Positions 11,759 to 21,895 of a DNA stretch of 64,000 nucleotides are shown piece by piece; within the stretch, counting starts at the first letter, position 1, and each line of letters starts with the position of its first letter. Both the position numbers and the translations under genes were made by a program. The stretch spans positions 1 to 64,000 of the forward strand of contig NZ_MEEX01000021.1 of assembly GCF_001724605.1 (NCBI RefSeq), written 5' to 3'. The DNA is from Phenylobacterium sp. SCN 70-31. GTDB lineage: Bacteria; Pseudomonadota; Alphaproteobacteria; Caulobacterales; Caulobacteraceae. Below the pieces are notes generated by a model that saw only the letters and a program-made list of their open reading frames with translations, searched no databases and had not been told where the DNA came from.

Positions 11759-11918
11759 CGTCGGGCGCCCATTGCAGTTTTCGCGCGCATCCGGCGGCGC
11801 CTATGTTATTAGCCGCGCCTCGCTCGGGAGGGTCGCGCCGGATGGCTGCGACTTAGGAAGACCGAGTGTGGCAGTCAAGTATTCCACGTCGAATGACGAC
11901 AGTCGGAAGAGGGTTCGA

Positions 11919-12569
11919 ATGCCAGAAGTGGTTCTGACCGGCGCCGCCGGGCGGATCGAAGGCCGTTATACCCAGGGCAAGAGCGAGACCGCGCCTGTCG
12001 CCCTGATCCTGCATCCCCATCCCAAGGCCGGCGGCCAGATGAACAATCCGGTGGCGGTGCAGCTGTTCCACCTGTTCATGAAGCGCGGCTTCTCGGTGCT
12101 GCGGTTCAATTTCCGCGGGGTCGGCCGCTCGCAGGGCGAGTTCGACGGCGGCATCGGCGAGCTCGCCGATGCGGCGACGGCGCTGGACTGGCTCCAGTCC
12201 ACCAACCCGGCGGCGTCGCAGTGCTGGGTGGCCGGCTATTCGTTCGGCGCGTGGGTGGGCATGCAGCTCCTGATGCGCCGTCCCGAGACCGACGGCTTCA
12301 TCTCGGTGAGCCCGCCGACCAACGCCTACGACTTCAGCTTCCTGGCCCCCTGCCCGGCCTCGGGCCTGATCCTGCACGGCCAGAACGACACCGTGGTGCC
12401 GCCGATCGACGTGGAGCGCGTGGTGTCCAAGCTGCGCACCCAGAAGGGCATCGTCATCGACTACGACGTGGTCGAGGGCGCCAGCCACTTCTGGATGGAG
12501 AACCTGCCCGACGTCGAAGGCCGCGTCGGCGCCTACCTCGACAAGCGCCTGGCCGCCAACCCGGCCTGA
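11919..12569 (+). CDS. Alpha/beta hydrolase (dienelactone hydrolase-like)
   Basis: 216 aa from ATG at 11919, preceded by an AGAGGG ribosome site. Conserved hydrolase blocks are LILHPHPKAGGQMNNP near the N-terminus, FNFRGVGRSQGEFDGG, the nucleophile region GYSFGAWVGM, the acid region HGQNDTVVPP and the catalytic His in ASHFWM. This is the small cytosolic CocE/YfhR-like group found across alphaproteobacteria; the substrate is unknown. It is transcribed divergently from iscR. The gene downstream begins 2 bp after its stop. Confidence 0.9.
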   Translation: MPEVVLTGAAGRIEGRYTQGKSETAPVALILHPHPKAGGQMNNPVAVQLFHLFMKRGFSVLRFNFRGVGRSQGEFDGGIGELADAATALDWLQSTNPAASQCWVAGYSFGAWVGMQLLMRRPETDGFISVSPPTNAYDFSFLAPCPASGLILHGQNDTVVPPIDVERVVSKLRTQKGIVIDYDVVEGASHFWMENLPDVEGRVGAYLDKRLAANPA

Positions 12570-12571
12570 CC

Positions 12572-12949
12572 GTGGCGACCGCGCCGGAGGACGCCATCCG
12601 GGCGCGGCGGAAGCTGACCAACAGGCTGATCGCCCAGCACGCGGCCGAACGGCTGCGGCCGTTCTTCGTGCGCGATGTGAACGTCATCGTCGGGGACGGA
12701 AGCCTGATCGTGGGCGCCGACGCGGTGATCGAGGCGTTCGCGGCGCAGTTCGGCGAACCAGGCTTCGTCACCTTCGTGCGTGAGACCGAGACGGTGGAGC
12801 CGGACGCGGCAGGCGAGCGGGCGGCCGAGTCGGGGCGCTGGACGGGCGTGTGGCGCGACCGCGAGATGCGCGGCGCCTATCTGGCCGTCTGGCGCAAGGT
12901 CACCGGCCAGTGGGCGATCGAGAGCGAGACGTTCGTCACGTTGGCCTAG
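12572..12949 (+). CDS. NTF2-like (SnoaL/DUF4440) protein
   Basis: 125 aa from GTG at 12572, two bases after the hydrolase stop, so probably one transcript. The pattern of an N-terminal helix, a GDGSLIVGADAVIEAF segment and strands ending in GAYLAVWRKVTGQWAIESETFVTL fits the cone-shaped NTF2/SnoaL fold with a terminal DUF4440-type strand. No catalytic residues can be assigned. Its stop codon shares the palindrome CTAG with the stop of the gene on the opposite strand. Confidence 0.8.
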   Translation: MATAPEDAIRARRKLTNRLIAQHAAERLRPFFVRDVNVIVGDGSLIVGADAVIEAFAAQFGEPGFVTFVRETETVEPDAAGERAAESGRWTGVWRDREMRGAYLAVWRKVTGQWAIESETFVTLA

Positions 12950-13149
12950 ACGCCCCGCCGACGCGAGCGATCCAGGGCCTTCATCACCGAAGCCGCGAAG
13001 GCGGCCGAGGCGCGCGCGGCGTCGAGATCGGGCGCATGCGCGCCCACCTCGACGCCGGCCGGCGTGGTCAATCGCCAGGACCAGACCTCGCCTGTGGGGC
13101 GCAGGGCGAGGCGGAAGCCGTCTGGGGTGGGGCGTTGCGGCCGGTCCAT
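12946..13149 (-). CDS. Small conserved-looking protein, unknown
   Basis: 67 aa. No family is recognised. The middle segment GEVWSWRLTTPAGVEVGAHA looks like a two-strand element followed by an Ala-rich helix (DLDAARASAAFAASVMKAL) and a basic tail. It is convergent with the NTF2-like gene and shares CTAG as stop on both strands. The order fits a compact beta-beta-alpha domain similar in style to small DUF proteins in Caulobacterales. Moderate support: good codon use and exact fit between neighbours. Confidence 0.55.
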   Translation of the reverse strand: MDRPQRPTPDGFRLALRPTGEVWSWRLTTPAGVEVGAHAPDLDAARASAAFAASVMKALDRSRRRGV

Positions 13150-13216
13150 GACGCGACCGTGACCGGGCGGCGTGCAGGCCGTGCGCCGCCACGTGTCCAG
13201 ATTCGGTGCAGGCCGC

Positions 13217-14791
13217 TCAGTCGGCCCGCGGCAGGGTCATCCGGAACAACGCGCCGCCGCCCTCCCCGCCGTCGTCGAGGTCGAGGCTGGCGTGGCTGGC
13301 GGCCAGCAGCGAGCGGGCGATGGGCAGGCCCAGGCCCGTGCCGCCCGTCGCCCGCCGGCTGGTGAAGAAGGGTTCGAAGAGGCGCTCGCGGTCGGCCAGC
13401 GGGACGCCGGGACCATCGTCCGCCACGGTGATCTCGACAGCGCCATCCACGGGGGTCGCCGTGACCGTCGCATGACGGGCGCCAGCCTGGCGCGCGTTCT
13501 GGAGCAGGATCGTGAGGACGCTCTCCAGCGTGGCGGCCGGCACGGCCACGAAGGGCAGGTCGGGCGGGATGTCGGCCGCCACGGCGAAGCCGGAACGGCT
13601 CTGGCCGTCGACGGCGCGGCGCACCGGCTCGGCGAGGCCCGTCGCGACGCCGGCTTCGGGCGACGCCATGTCGGCCCGGGCAAGGTCCAGCAGGCGGGTG
13701 ACGAGCTGGGACAGCCGTTCGGCGTCGCCGGCGATGTTGTCGAGGAACCGCCGCCGTTCGTCGGGCGACATGGTCTCGAAATGGTCCTGCAGCAGCTCGA
13801 CCGCGCCGGTGATGCCGGCCAGCGGCGTCTTGAACTCGTGGCTGACGGCGGCGGCGAAGTCGCGCAGGTACCCGCTACGCCGCTCGATCCGCGCGGCCAT
13901 GGCGCGGAAGTCGGCGTAAAGCTCGCGGATCTCCACGGCGGATGTCCGCGGCGTGCGCGGCACCGCGCCGCCGCCTTCGGCCACGCGGCGGGAGGCGGCG
14001 CTCAGCGTCTCGATGGGCCGGGTGACCCCACGCGAGATGAGGCCGGCCATCAGAAAGACGACGCCCAGGATCACCACCGCCGCCAGGGCGAACTTGCCCC
14101 GATCTTCGTAGAGCCCCCGGAACAGCGCGCGGGGCGAGCGCGAGAGCAGGACGACGCCCTTGACCTGTCCTTCCACCAGGATCGGCCGGGCGTGGTGCAG
14201 GCGGATGCCCGAGGCCTTGCTCAGCCATTCGAAGCGGTAGCGCGGGCGATAGTCGCCGTTCACGCGGAGCACGGTGCGGGGGCGACCGGCCAGGGCGGCG
14301 GCCACCTCGGGGAGGCCGGAGTAGTCTTCGCCGTCCCGGTCCACGCCGCGGGCGTCGAGAACCACGGCCGAAGCCAGCGTGGTGCGGGTGGTGCGCTCGA
14401 TCACCGGGTCGATGGCGGCCATGACGCCGGCCGCCTCGCTCGCGGCCGGGCGTGTGGCGGCGGGCAGCTCCGGGCGCTCGGGCAGGACCGGATCGCGGCT
14501 GAGGTCGATGGTGGTCCCCTCGGGCCGGAAGTAGCTCTCGGGCGGGTCCTCGGGCCTCGGCGGGGATGGCGGCGCGCCCGGCCAGCTCGTCGCCGCCAGC
14601 GCCGTCAGGGCGGCCCCCTGGGCCACCAGTTCGGCCTCGGTCTGGCGGACCAGGGTGTTCTCGTAGACCCGCAGCGCGATGGCCCCGATCGCCGGCATCG
14701 CGGCGGCGAAGACCAGCACGGCGAACAGGATCGTCCGCAGCCGCAGCTTGGGCCAGAACGGCGCGACGAGGTCCTTGAGCCGCTCGATCAC
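13217..14791 (-). CDS. Membrane sensor histidine kinase
   Basis: 524 aa from GTG at 14791, whose GTGA overlaps the response regulator stop. One membrane helix near residues 15-35 (TILFAVLVFAAAMPAIGAIAL), a roughly 220-aa periplasmic sensor region with a Pro-rich stretch, a second helix (AAVVILGVVFLMAGLIS), a HAMP domain, the phospho-acceptor His in VSHEFKTPLAGI and ATPase motifs ADDGPGVP and GGTGLGLPIARS. The RVYENTLVRQTEAELVAQGAA juxtamembrane region is shared with a group of alphaproteobacterial kinases including those near dedicated sortases, but no sortase is here. Signal unknown. Confidence 0.92.
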   Translation of the reverse strand: MIERLKDLVAPFWPKLRLRTILFAVLVFAAAMPAIGAIALRVYENTLVRQTEAELVAQGAALTALAATSWPGAPPSPPRPEDPPESYFRPEGTTIDLSRDPVLPERPELPAATRPAASEAAGVMAAIDPVIERTTRTTLASAVVLDARGVDRDGEDYSGLPEVAAALAGRPRTVLRVNGDYRPRYRFEWLSKASGIRLHHARPILVEGQVKGVVLLSRSPRALFRGLYEDRGKFALAAVVILGVVFLMAGLISRGVTRPIETLSAASRRVAEGGGAVPRTPRTSAVEIRELYADFRAMAARIERRSGYLRDFAAAVSHEFKTPLAGITGAVELLQDHFETMSPDERRRFLDNIAGDAERLSQLVTRLLDLARADMASPEAGVATGLAEPVRRAVDGQSRSGFAVAADIPPDLPFVAVPAATLESVLTILLQNARQAGARHATVTATPVDGAVEITVADDGPGVPLADRERLFEPFFTSRRATGGTGLGLPIARSLLAASHASLDLDDGGEGGGALFRMTLPRAD

Positions 14792-15510
14792 GCCCGGGTC
14801 GCGGCGTCCTGGCCCGGCTGAACGCCGAGGCAAGGTCCCAGGCGATAGCCGACACCGGCGCGGGTCTCGACCACGTCGTGCCCGCCGACCGCCGCGAACT
14901 TGCCTCGCAGGTTGCGTACGTGGCTGTCGATGGTGCGGTCGGTGATGGCGAAACCCGGGCCGTGCAGGCGGTCGATGATCTGGTCGCGGGTGAAGACGCG
15001 GGCGGGCGCGGAGAGAAGGATCTTGAGGATGCCGAACTCGGTGACGGTCAAGCCGACCTCGGCGCCATCCCAGCGGGCGGTCCAGCCTTCCCCGTCCAGC
15101 GACAGACGCCCCCGGGCCAGCATGTCGGCGGCCCCGGCGGTCGGCGGCGTGCGGGCGCGGCGCAGGATCGCCTGGACGCGGGCCACCACCTCGCGCGGGC
15201 TGAACGGCTTGGTCACATAGTCGTCGCCGCCCAGTTCGATGCCGAGGATGCGGTCGATCTCGTCGTCGCGGGACGACAGGAACAGGATCGGCAGGTCGCC
15301 CTGGGCCCGCAGGCGGCGGCAGACGTCGAGGCCGTCCATGCGCGGCATGTTGATGTCGAGCACCACGAGGTCGGGCGCCTGCTCGGCCACGGCGGCCAGC
15401 GCAGCCTCGCCGTCCTCGGCCTCGCGAGCGGCCAGTCCGGCCTTCTCCAGGGCGAAGGCGAGGAGCTGTCGGATGTGGGGGTCGTCATCGACGACGAGGA
15501 CCTGCGGCAT
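14788..15510 (-). CDS. OmpR-family response regulator
   Basis: 240 aa. N-terminal receiver domain with acidic pocket VDDD, phospho-acceptor Asp in LVVLDINMPRMDG and the conserved Lys in DDYVTKPFSP; C-terminal winged helix with RDQIIDRLHG and TIDSHVRNLRGKF. It is translated first in the operon and directly coupled to the kinase, so the two surely form one two-component system. Targets are unknown. Confidence 0.95.
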   Translation of the reverse strand: MPQVLVVDDDPHIRQLLAFALEKAGLAAREAEDGEAALAAVAEQAPDLVVLDINMPRMDGLDVCRRLRAQGDLPILFLSSRDDEIDRILGIELGGDDYVTKPFSPREVVARVQAILRRARTPPTAGAADMLARGRLSLDGEGWTARWDGAEVGLTVTEFGILKILLSAPARVFTRDQIIDRLHGPGFAITDRTIDSHVRNLRGKFAAVGGHDVVETRAGVGYRLGPCLGVQPGQDAATRA

Positions 15511-15589
15511 GGCGGCAGTGTCGCGCGATCCACCCCGACGTCAACGGAAGGGACCGCGCGCTTGTCGTGCAGAAGCGGTGCAGCCCGCC

Positions 15590-17407
<1,818 letters not shown>

Positions 17408-17498
17408 GACGTCCTCCCGCATTGGTTATCGGCGTTCAGCGTGCCGAACGATGGGAAGACCGGCAAGTGTGACGTCGGGGCGCCCTCGGCCCGCGGCC

Positions 17499-17870
17499 TC
17501 AGACCGGCTGGACCTCGACCACCTTGTAGGTCAGCGGGCGGCCGTCCTCGTCGGTCACGGTCACATATTCGCCCACCGCGAACCGGTGCTGGCCCAGGCG
17601 GTGGACCGGCTCGTCGTCGGCGGAATCGCTGTCGTCGTAGTCGAAGAACCAGCGCTGGCCCCGCCGCGCCAACCGCCCGTCCGCCGGCGGCTCGTCGGGG
17701 GCGAAGCGGCGCACCGTGCAGGCGTCGCGCGCCTTGGCGTAGGCGGCCTCGTCCAGATGGCCGTCGTCGGTCAGCGGCGCGGTCAGGGAATAACCGCGAT
17801 GGTCGTCGCCGCCCGCGAATTCGGTGCCGGGATTGCGTGCGAGGCGCATCACGATGCGGGACAGGGACAT
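17499..17870 (-). CDS. Unknown protein downstream of universal stress protein
   Basis: 123 aa from ATG at 17870, with a GGAGG site about six bases upstream. No family recognised. The C-terminal half (HRFAVGEYVTVTDEDGRPLTYKVVEVQPV) looks like a small SH3-like or KOW-like beta barrel; the N-terminal half is charged. It follows the universal stress protein by 32 bp on the same strand, so the two are probably co-expressed. Confidence 0.75.
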   Translation of the reverse strand: MSLSRIVMRLARNPGTEFAGGDDHRGYSLTAPLTDDGHLDEAAYAKARDACTVRRFAPDEPPADGRLARRGQRWFFDYDDSDSADDEPVHRLGQHRFAVGEYVTVTDEDGRPLTYKVVEVQPV

Positions 17871-17902
17871 GGCAACAACCTCCGGAAGTTCAGACTGGCG
17901 TG

Positions 17903-18715
17903 TCAGTGGGACAGGAACAGGGACGGACCATCGGACCCCAACAGCGTCCGGGTCGTGCCGCCGAAGATGAACTCCTGCAGCCGCGGATGGCCGAAGGCGC
18001 CGGCCACCAGGATGTCGGCGCCGACATCGGCGGCGGCATGCAGGATCGCCGGCGCGGCGTCTCCGGCGTCGGTGAGCAGCCTGACCTCGGCGGCCACGCC
18101 GCGGGCGGCGTAATAGCCCTTGAGCCGCTCGGGATCGAAGGTGCGCGAGCTGGCCTTGGGCGCGCCCACGATCACCACGCGCGACGCCTTCTCCAGGATC
18201 GGCGTCGCCAGGCGCGCCGCCCGGCTCGCCTCCTTGCCGCCGTCCCAGGCCACGACCGCCACACCGCCCACCTTGAGGCCCGGCCGGGCGACCAGCACCG
18301 GCCGCTGTTCGTCGGCCACCATCTGCTGGAAGGCCTCGGCCAGGGGGCCACGCCCCCGCGCCGGGTCCGACGCGAAGACCACCACGTCCGACAGCCGGCT
18401 CTCCGCAGACAGGCCGGCCCACACCGGCGTCGCCAGGGCGATGAACCGGGCCTTGGCGTAACCGACGCCCTCGGCCGCCCTGCGCGCGTTCGCCTCGCCC
18501 GCGGCCGTGGCTTCCTTCAGCGACTCCAGCGCGGTGGTCTGCACCCCGCCCAGGAACCCCTCGCCCATCCAGGGCATGACGTCGGCGACGTCCGCCGGCG
18601 TATAGACACACGCCAGCTCGGCGCCGAACGGTTCGGCGATCGTCTTCGCCGCCGCCACGGCGGCCGCGTCCCCCTGTCCGCCCGACAGCGGCGCCATGAT
18701 GCGGGCCCAACTCAT
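17903..18715 (-). CDS. Universal stress protein, tandem UspA-type domains
   Basis: 270 aa from ATG at 18715; a second ATG four codons later is possible. Two Usp-like domains: the first (to about residue 145) is divergent, the second keeps the nucleotide-binding pattern GAFGHPRLQEFIFGGTTRTL near the C-terminus. Tandem Usp proteins are cytosolic and often induced by low oxygen or growth arrest. An FNR/FixK-like palindrome lies about 60 bp upstream of the start, which fits such regulation. Confidence 0.9.
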   Translation of the reverse strand: MSWARIMAPLSGGQGDAAAVAAAKTIAEPFGAELACVYTPADVADVMPWMGEGFLGGVQTTALESLKEATAAGEANARRAAEGVGYAKARFIALATPVWAGLSAESRLSDVVVFASDPARGRGPLAEAFQQMVADEQRPVLVARPGLKVGGVAVVAWDGGKEASRAARLATPILEKASRVVIVGAPKASSRTFDPERLKGYYAARGVAAEVRLLTDAGDAAPAILHAAADVGADILVAGAFGHPRLQEFIFGGTTRTLLGSDGPSLFLSH

Positions 18716-18775
18716 GCGCACATCCTCATCTCGCCCATCCTCGCGCCATCTTCGCCGACGACGCGCGACCCCGGA

Positions 18776-18789
18776 TTGATCTTTGTCAG
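18776..18789 (-). promoter_or_regulatory. Candidate FNR/FixK-type operator upstream of usp
   Basis: On the minus strand the 14-mer reads CTGAC-AAAG-ATCAA, one base from the consensus TTGAY-N4-RTCAA for FNR/FixK family regulators. It lies about 61 bp before the usp start and about 45 bp before the divergent HD-domain gene. This is a pattern match only, with a fair chance of occurring by coincidence. Confidence 0.35.
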
Positions 18790-18833
18790 TCCCTGGGCCA
18801 GTTGACCAATGCGACACTGAAAGGAATGTGCGG

Positions 18834-19478
18834 GTGAGAAAAGGGCTGCGTCGCACAAAAGAGACGCCCCGGGCCTGGCAACGGATGCTGTCGGGCCGCC
18901 GGCTGGACCTGCTCGACCCCTCCCCGATGGATATCGAGATCGAGGACATCGCCCACGGCCTGGCCCGCGTCGCGCGGTGGAACGGCCAGACGGTGGGCGA
19001 CCACGCCTTCTCGGTCGCCCAGCATTCGGTCGTGGTGGAGGAGATCGTCGCCCACATCCAGCCCGACATCGAGCCCCGCTGGCGCCTCGCCGCCCTGCTG
19101 CACGATGCGTCCGAGTATGTGATCGGCGACATGATCAGCCCGTTCAAGGCCGCCCTGGGCGTCGACTACAAGCTGTTCGAGGAGCGGCTCGAGACCGCCA
19201 TCCATGTCCGCTTCGGCCTGCCGGCGAAGACACCGGCGGCGATCAAGGCGCTGATCAAGCGTGCGGACCGCGCGTGCGCCTATTTCGAGGCCGTCCAGCT
19301 CGCGGGCTTCAACCCCGCCGAAAGCCTCGACTTCTTCGGCGCTCCGCCCGAGGGCTACGCCCTGAGGATCGATCCTCAGGCGCCCGGCGAGGCCCAGGCC
19401 CACTACCTGCGCCGGTTCGAGGTGCTGTCCGAGGCGGCCGGCTACAGCCCCCACGCCCAGGCGTTCGACACCGAATGA
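18834..19478 (+). CDS. HD-domain hydrolase, YfbR-like 5'-nucleotidase
   Basis: 214 aa from GTG at 18834, with AAGGA eight bases upstream; a TTG far upstream (18783) and a GTG at 18828 are less well placed. The metal-binding HD pattern is clear: NGQTVGDHAFSVAQHS supplies the first His, ALLHDASEYVIGDMISPFK the HD pair, with a later Asp (KRADRACAYFEA). YfbR-type enzymes dephosphorylate deoxynucleoside monophosphates. It overlaps the NadQ-like gene by four bases (ATGA), which hints at a nucleotide or NAD(P) salvage context. Confidence 0.88.
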   Translation: MRKGLRRTKETPRAWQRMLSGRRLDLLDPSPMDIEIEDIAHGLARVARWNGQTVGDHAFSVAQHSVVVEEIVAHIQPDIEPRWRLAALLHDASEYVIGDMISPFKAALGVDYKLFEERLETAIHVRFGLPAKTPAAIKALIKRADRACAYFEAVQLAGFNPAESLDFFGAPPEGYALRIDPQAPGEAQAHYLRRFEVLSEAAGYSPHAQAFDTE

Positions 19479-20434
19479 GCACCGCCCTCGTCATCGGGCT
19501 GTCGGCGGTGGTCGTGGCCATCAAGGACGGCGAGGCCGTGGCCCTCACCGTCCGGCACAAAGGCGCAGGCAGTCTCTCGGGCTTGCCTTTCGGCCCCTTC
19601 GATCCCGACGGCCGCCGGACGTTCGAACTGGCCCTGCGCGCCTTCGTGACCGAGCAGACGCGGTTCGACCTCGGCTATGTCGAACAGCTCTACACCTTCG
19701 GGGACCGGGGGCGCGACGCGCCGCTGGCCAACCTCGGCGACGGCGACGGGGCGGCGCGGGTGATCTCGGTGGGCTACCTGGCCCTCGCCCCCGCCGCGGT
19801 CGACACCCACTTCGCCGGCAGCGAGTGGCGGCCGTGGTCCCGCATTTTCCCCTGGGAGGACTGGCGCGGCGGCCGCCCCCCGGCGCTGGAGGCCATCGGC
19901 CCGGCCCTGCGCGCGTGGGCCGGCAACGACGCCCAGAAGCTGGCGCGGGCGCGCCTGGTGTTCGCCCTGGACGGCGCGCCCTGGAACGAGGAACGCGTCC
20001 TCGAACGCTACGAACTGCTCTACGAGGCGGGCCTCGCGCCCGAGGCCGCCCGCGACCGCGGCGAAGCCTCCCCCGCACGCTCCGAGGCCCTGGTCGCGGC
20101 CGTGGGCGAGGCCATGATCTCGGACCACAGGCGCATCCTGGCCACCGCCCTGGGCCGGCTGCGCGGCAAGCTGAAGTACCGGCCCGTGGTGTTCGAACTG
20201 ATGCCCGACGCCTTCACCCTCTCGGCGCTGCAACGGACCGTCGAAGCCATCGCCGGGGTCCCGCTGCACAAGCAGAACTTCCGCCGCGCGCTGGAACGCG
20301 CCGAACTGGTGGAAGGCCTGGGGCGGGTCGACGCCGACACCGGCGGCCGCCCCGCCGAGCTGTTCCGCTTCCGACGCGAGGTCCTGGGCGCCCGGCCCGT
20401 CGGCGGCCTCAGCCTGCCGCTGCTGCGGGACTGA
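19475..20434 (+). CDS. NadQ-like NAD metabolism regulator (Nudix plus winged helix)
   Basis: 319 aa from ATG at 19475. The N-terminal 150 residues resemble a Nudix domain (LPFGPFDPDGRRTFELALRAF, LGYVEQLYTFGD) but lack a proper Nudix box (GX5EX7REUXEEXGU), as in Nudix-type sensors. The C-terminal 110 residues (LKYRPVVFELMPDAFTLSALQRTVEAI... HKQNFRRALERAELVEGLG) match the winged helix seen in NrtR and alphaproteobacterial NadQ. It probably binds an NAD-related ligand and represses NAD synthesis genes. Coupled to the upstream HD nucleotidase. The assignment as NadQ rather than NrtR is by general resemblance. Confidence 0.8.
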   Translation: MSTALVIGLSAVVVAIKDGEAVALTVRHKGAGSLSGLPFGPFDPDGRRTFELALRAFVTEQTRFDLGYVEQLYTFGDRGRDAPLANLGDGDGAARVISVGYLALAPAAVDTHFAGSEWRPWSRIFPWEDWRGGRPPALEAIGPALRAWAGNDAQKLARARLVFALDGAPWNEERVLERYELLYEAGLAPEAARDRGEASPARSEALVAAVGEAMISDHRRILATALGRLRGKLKYRPVVFELMPDAFTLSALQRTVEAIAGVPLHKQNFRRALERAELVEGLGRVDADTGGRPAELFRFRREVLGARPVGGLSLPLLRD

Positions 20435-20454
20435 CCCCGCCGCAAGACAGGGCC

Positions 20455-21381
20455 CTACCGCGCCACGCCGAAATCCGGATCGGCCGTCGGCGCCTCCGCC
20501 GGGCCCGCCGCTCGCGCCTTGATGGCCGCGCTGGTCTCGCGGCTGCCGTCGTGGCTCCAGCCGGGTGGCCCGAAGATGTAGCCCAGCGCGTGGCGAGGAT
20601 GGCGGAGCGCGTCCGTCGCCATCGCGATCCACTCGTGGAACGCCACCCGCAGGATGTTGAAGGTGGCCAGGTTCTTGACGATGCCGTAACGGCACGGCTC
20701 GGCGTCCAGCTCGGGCTGGAAGGTGCCGAACAGCTTGTCCCAGACGATCAGGATGCCCGCGTAGTTGCGGTCCAGGTAGATCGGGTTGCGGGCATGATGC
20801 ACCCGGTGATGCGACGGGGTGTTGAACACCGCCTCGAACCAACGCGGCAGGCGGCCGATCGCCTCGGTGTGGATCCAGTACTGGTAGACGAGACTGATCC
20901 CCTTCTGGATGGCGATCATCGCCGGCGGGAAGCCGAAGAACGCCAGGGGGAGCCAGAGGAGCCAGGTTCCCGCCACGCCGCCGGTCCAGGTCTGCCGCAG
21001 CGCGGTGGAGAGGTTGTAGTGCTGGCTGCTGTGGTGGTTGACGTGCGCCGCCCACCAGAACCGCCGCTCGTGGCTGAGCCTGTGGAACCAGTAGTAGGTG
21101 AGATCCTCCAGCAGGAAGATGGCCACCCAGGCCCACACCGCCGTCATGGGAATCGTGAACAGGCGGTGCTCGTAAACCCAGACCGTCGCCGCGAAGACAA
21201 GGCCGGCTGTGACGAGCCCCGCCAGCGTGGAGCCGAGGCCCATGCCGAGCGAGATGGCCGTGTCCTTGACCTCGTAGTTGGCCCTGGCCCTGCCCAGGCG
21301 CGCGAGAAGGACCTCGAGGATGATGGTGAGGATGAAGAACGGCGTGGCGAGGGCGACCGGATCGAAATCGGTCTTCATCAC
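20455..21381 (-). CDS. Sterol desaturase/fatty acid hydroxylase-family membrane enzyme
   Basis: 308 aa, multi-spanning, diiron enzyme. The eight-His cluster is visible as HRLSHE, HVNHHSSQHYN and HRVHHARNPIY. Several membrane helices occupy the first 130 residues. Members hydroxylate or desaturate lipids, carotenoids or hopanoid/sterol side chains; the substrate is not deducible. It overlaps the upstream 133-aa gene by four bases (ATGA). Confidence 0.9.
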   Translation of the reverse strand: MMKTDFDPVALATPFFILTIILEVLLARLGRARANYEVKDTAISLGMGLGSTLAGLVTAGLVFAATVWVYEHRLFTIPMTAVWAWVAIFLLEDLTYYWFHRLSHERRFWWAAHVNHHSSQHYNLSTALRQTWTGGVAGTWLLWLPLAFFGFPPAMIAIQKGISLVYQYWIHTEAIGRLPRWFEAVFNTPSHHRVHHARNPIYLDRNYAGILIVWDKLFGTFQPELDAEPCRYGIVKNLATFNILRVAFHEWIAMATDALRHPRHALGYIFGPPGWSHDGSRETSAAIKARAAGPAEAPTADPDFGVAR

Positions 21382-21779
21382 GCCGCCAGGTCCTTGGTCA
21401 GGTTCTCGGGGGGCCAGGACGGGAGGCGGATGGTCGCCGCCGGCGCGGCGATGTCGTCCAAGTTCACATGGAGCCGGCCGTTGCGGAACGTGGCCGAAAC
21501 CGCCTGGGGCCAGGGAATCTGCCGCGCGGCGAAGCCATCGCCCACCCGGCAGAGGACCAGAGCCATGCCCCCCGACTTCGCCAGGGCGCCCGCGCCGTCC
21601 GATGCGGTCCAGATCGCGTCGATGGATCGGGTGGGGAATTCCTCGGCGAGGAGGGCCAGCGCCTTGTGGTCGTCCAGCGGCCGGACCGGCTTGGCGATCT
21701 TGGCCCAGGCGACGATCGCGACGAGCGCGCCCACCGCCGCCGCCGAAAGGGCGAACTGAATGAAGAACGCCTCGTCCAA
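21378..21779 (-). CDS. Unknown protein with N-terminal membrane anchor
   Basis: 133 aa. An N-terminal helix (FALSAAAVGALVAIVAWAKIA, about residues 8-27) is followed by a soluble region of about 100 residues with no recognised domain. It overlaps the sterol-desaturase-family gene by four bases and is therefore co-translated with it; a small accessory or anchoring role for the membrane enzyme is possible but unproved. Confidence 0.7.
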   Translation of the reverse strand: MDEAFFIQFALSAAAVGALVAIVAWAKIAKPVRPLDDHKALALLAEEFPTRSIDAIWTASDGAGALAKSGGMALVLCRVGDGFAARQIPWPQAVSATFRNGRLHVNLDDIAAPAATIRLPSWPPENLTKDLAA

Positions 21780-21840
21780 GGCCGCGCCTCCCCTGGTCCC
21801 GTTCCGGGCAGGGTGAGCGCAGGGCGTATCCCGGTCAAGG

Positions 21841-21868
21841 AAAAGGCCATGCGGTCGCCCGCATGGCC
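21841..21868 (-). terminator. Intrinsic terminator after outer-membrane protein gene
   Basis: On the minus strand a perfect 10-bp stem GGCCATGCGG / CCGCATGGCC with a GCGA loop is followed by TTTTCCTT. It lies 27 bp past the stop of the beta-barrel gene and before the next minus-strand gene. Confidence 0.85.
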
Positions 21869-21895
21869 CTTCCCTCTCGGTCTATGCCGGACGGA

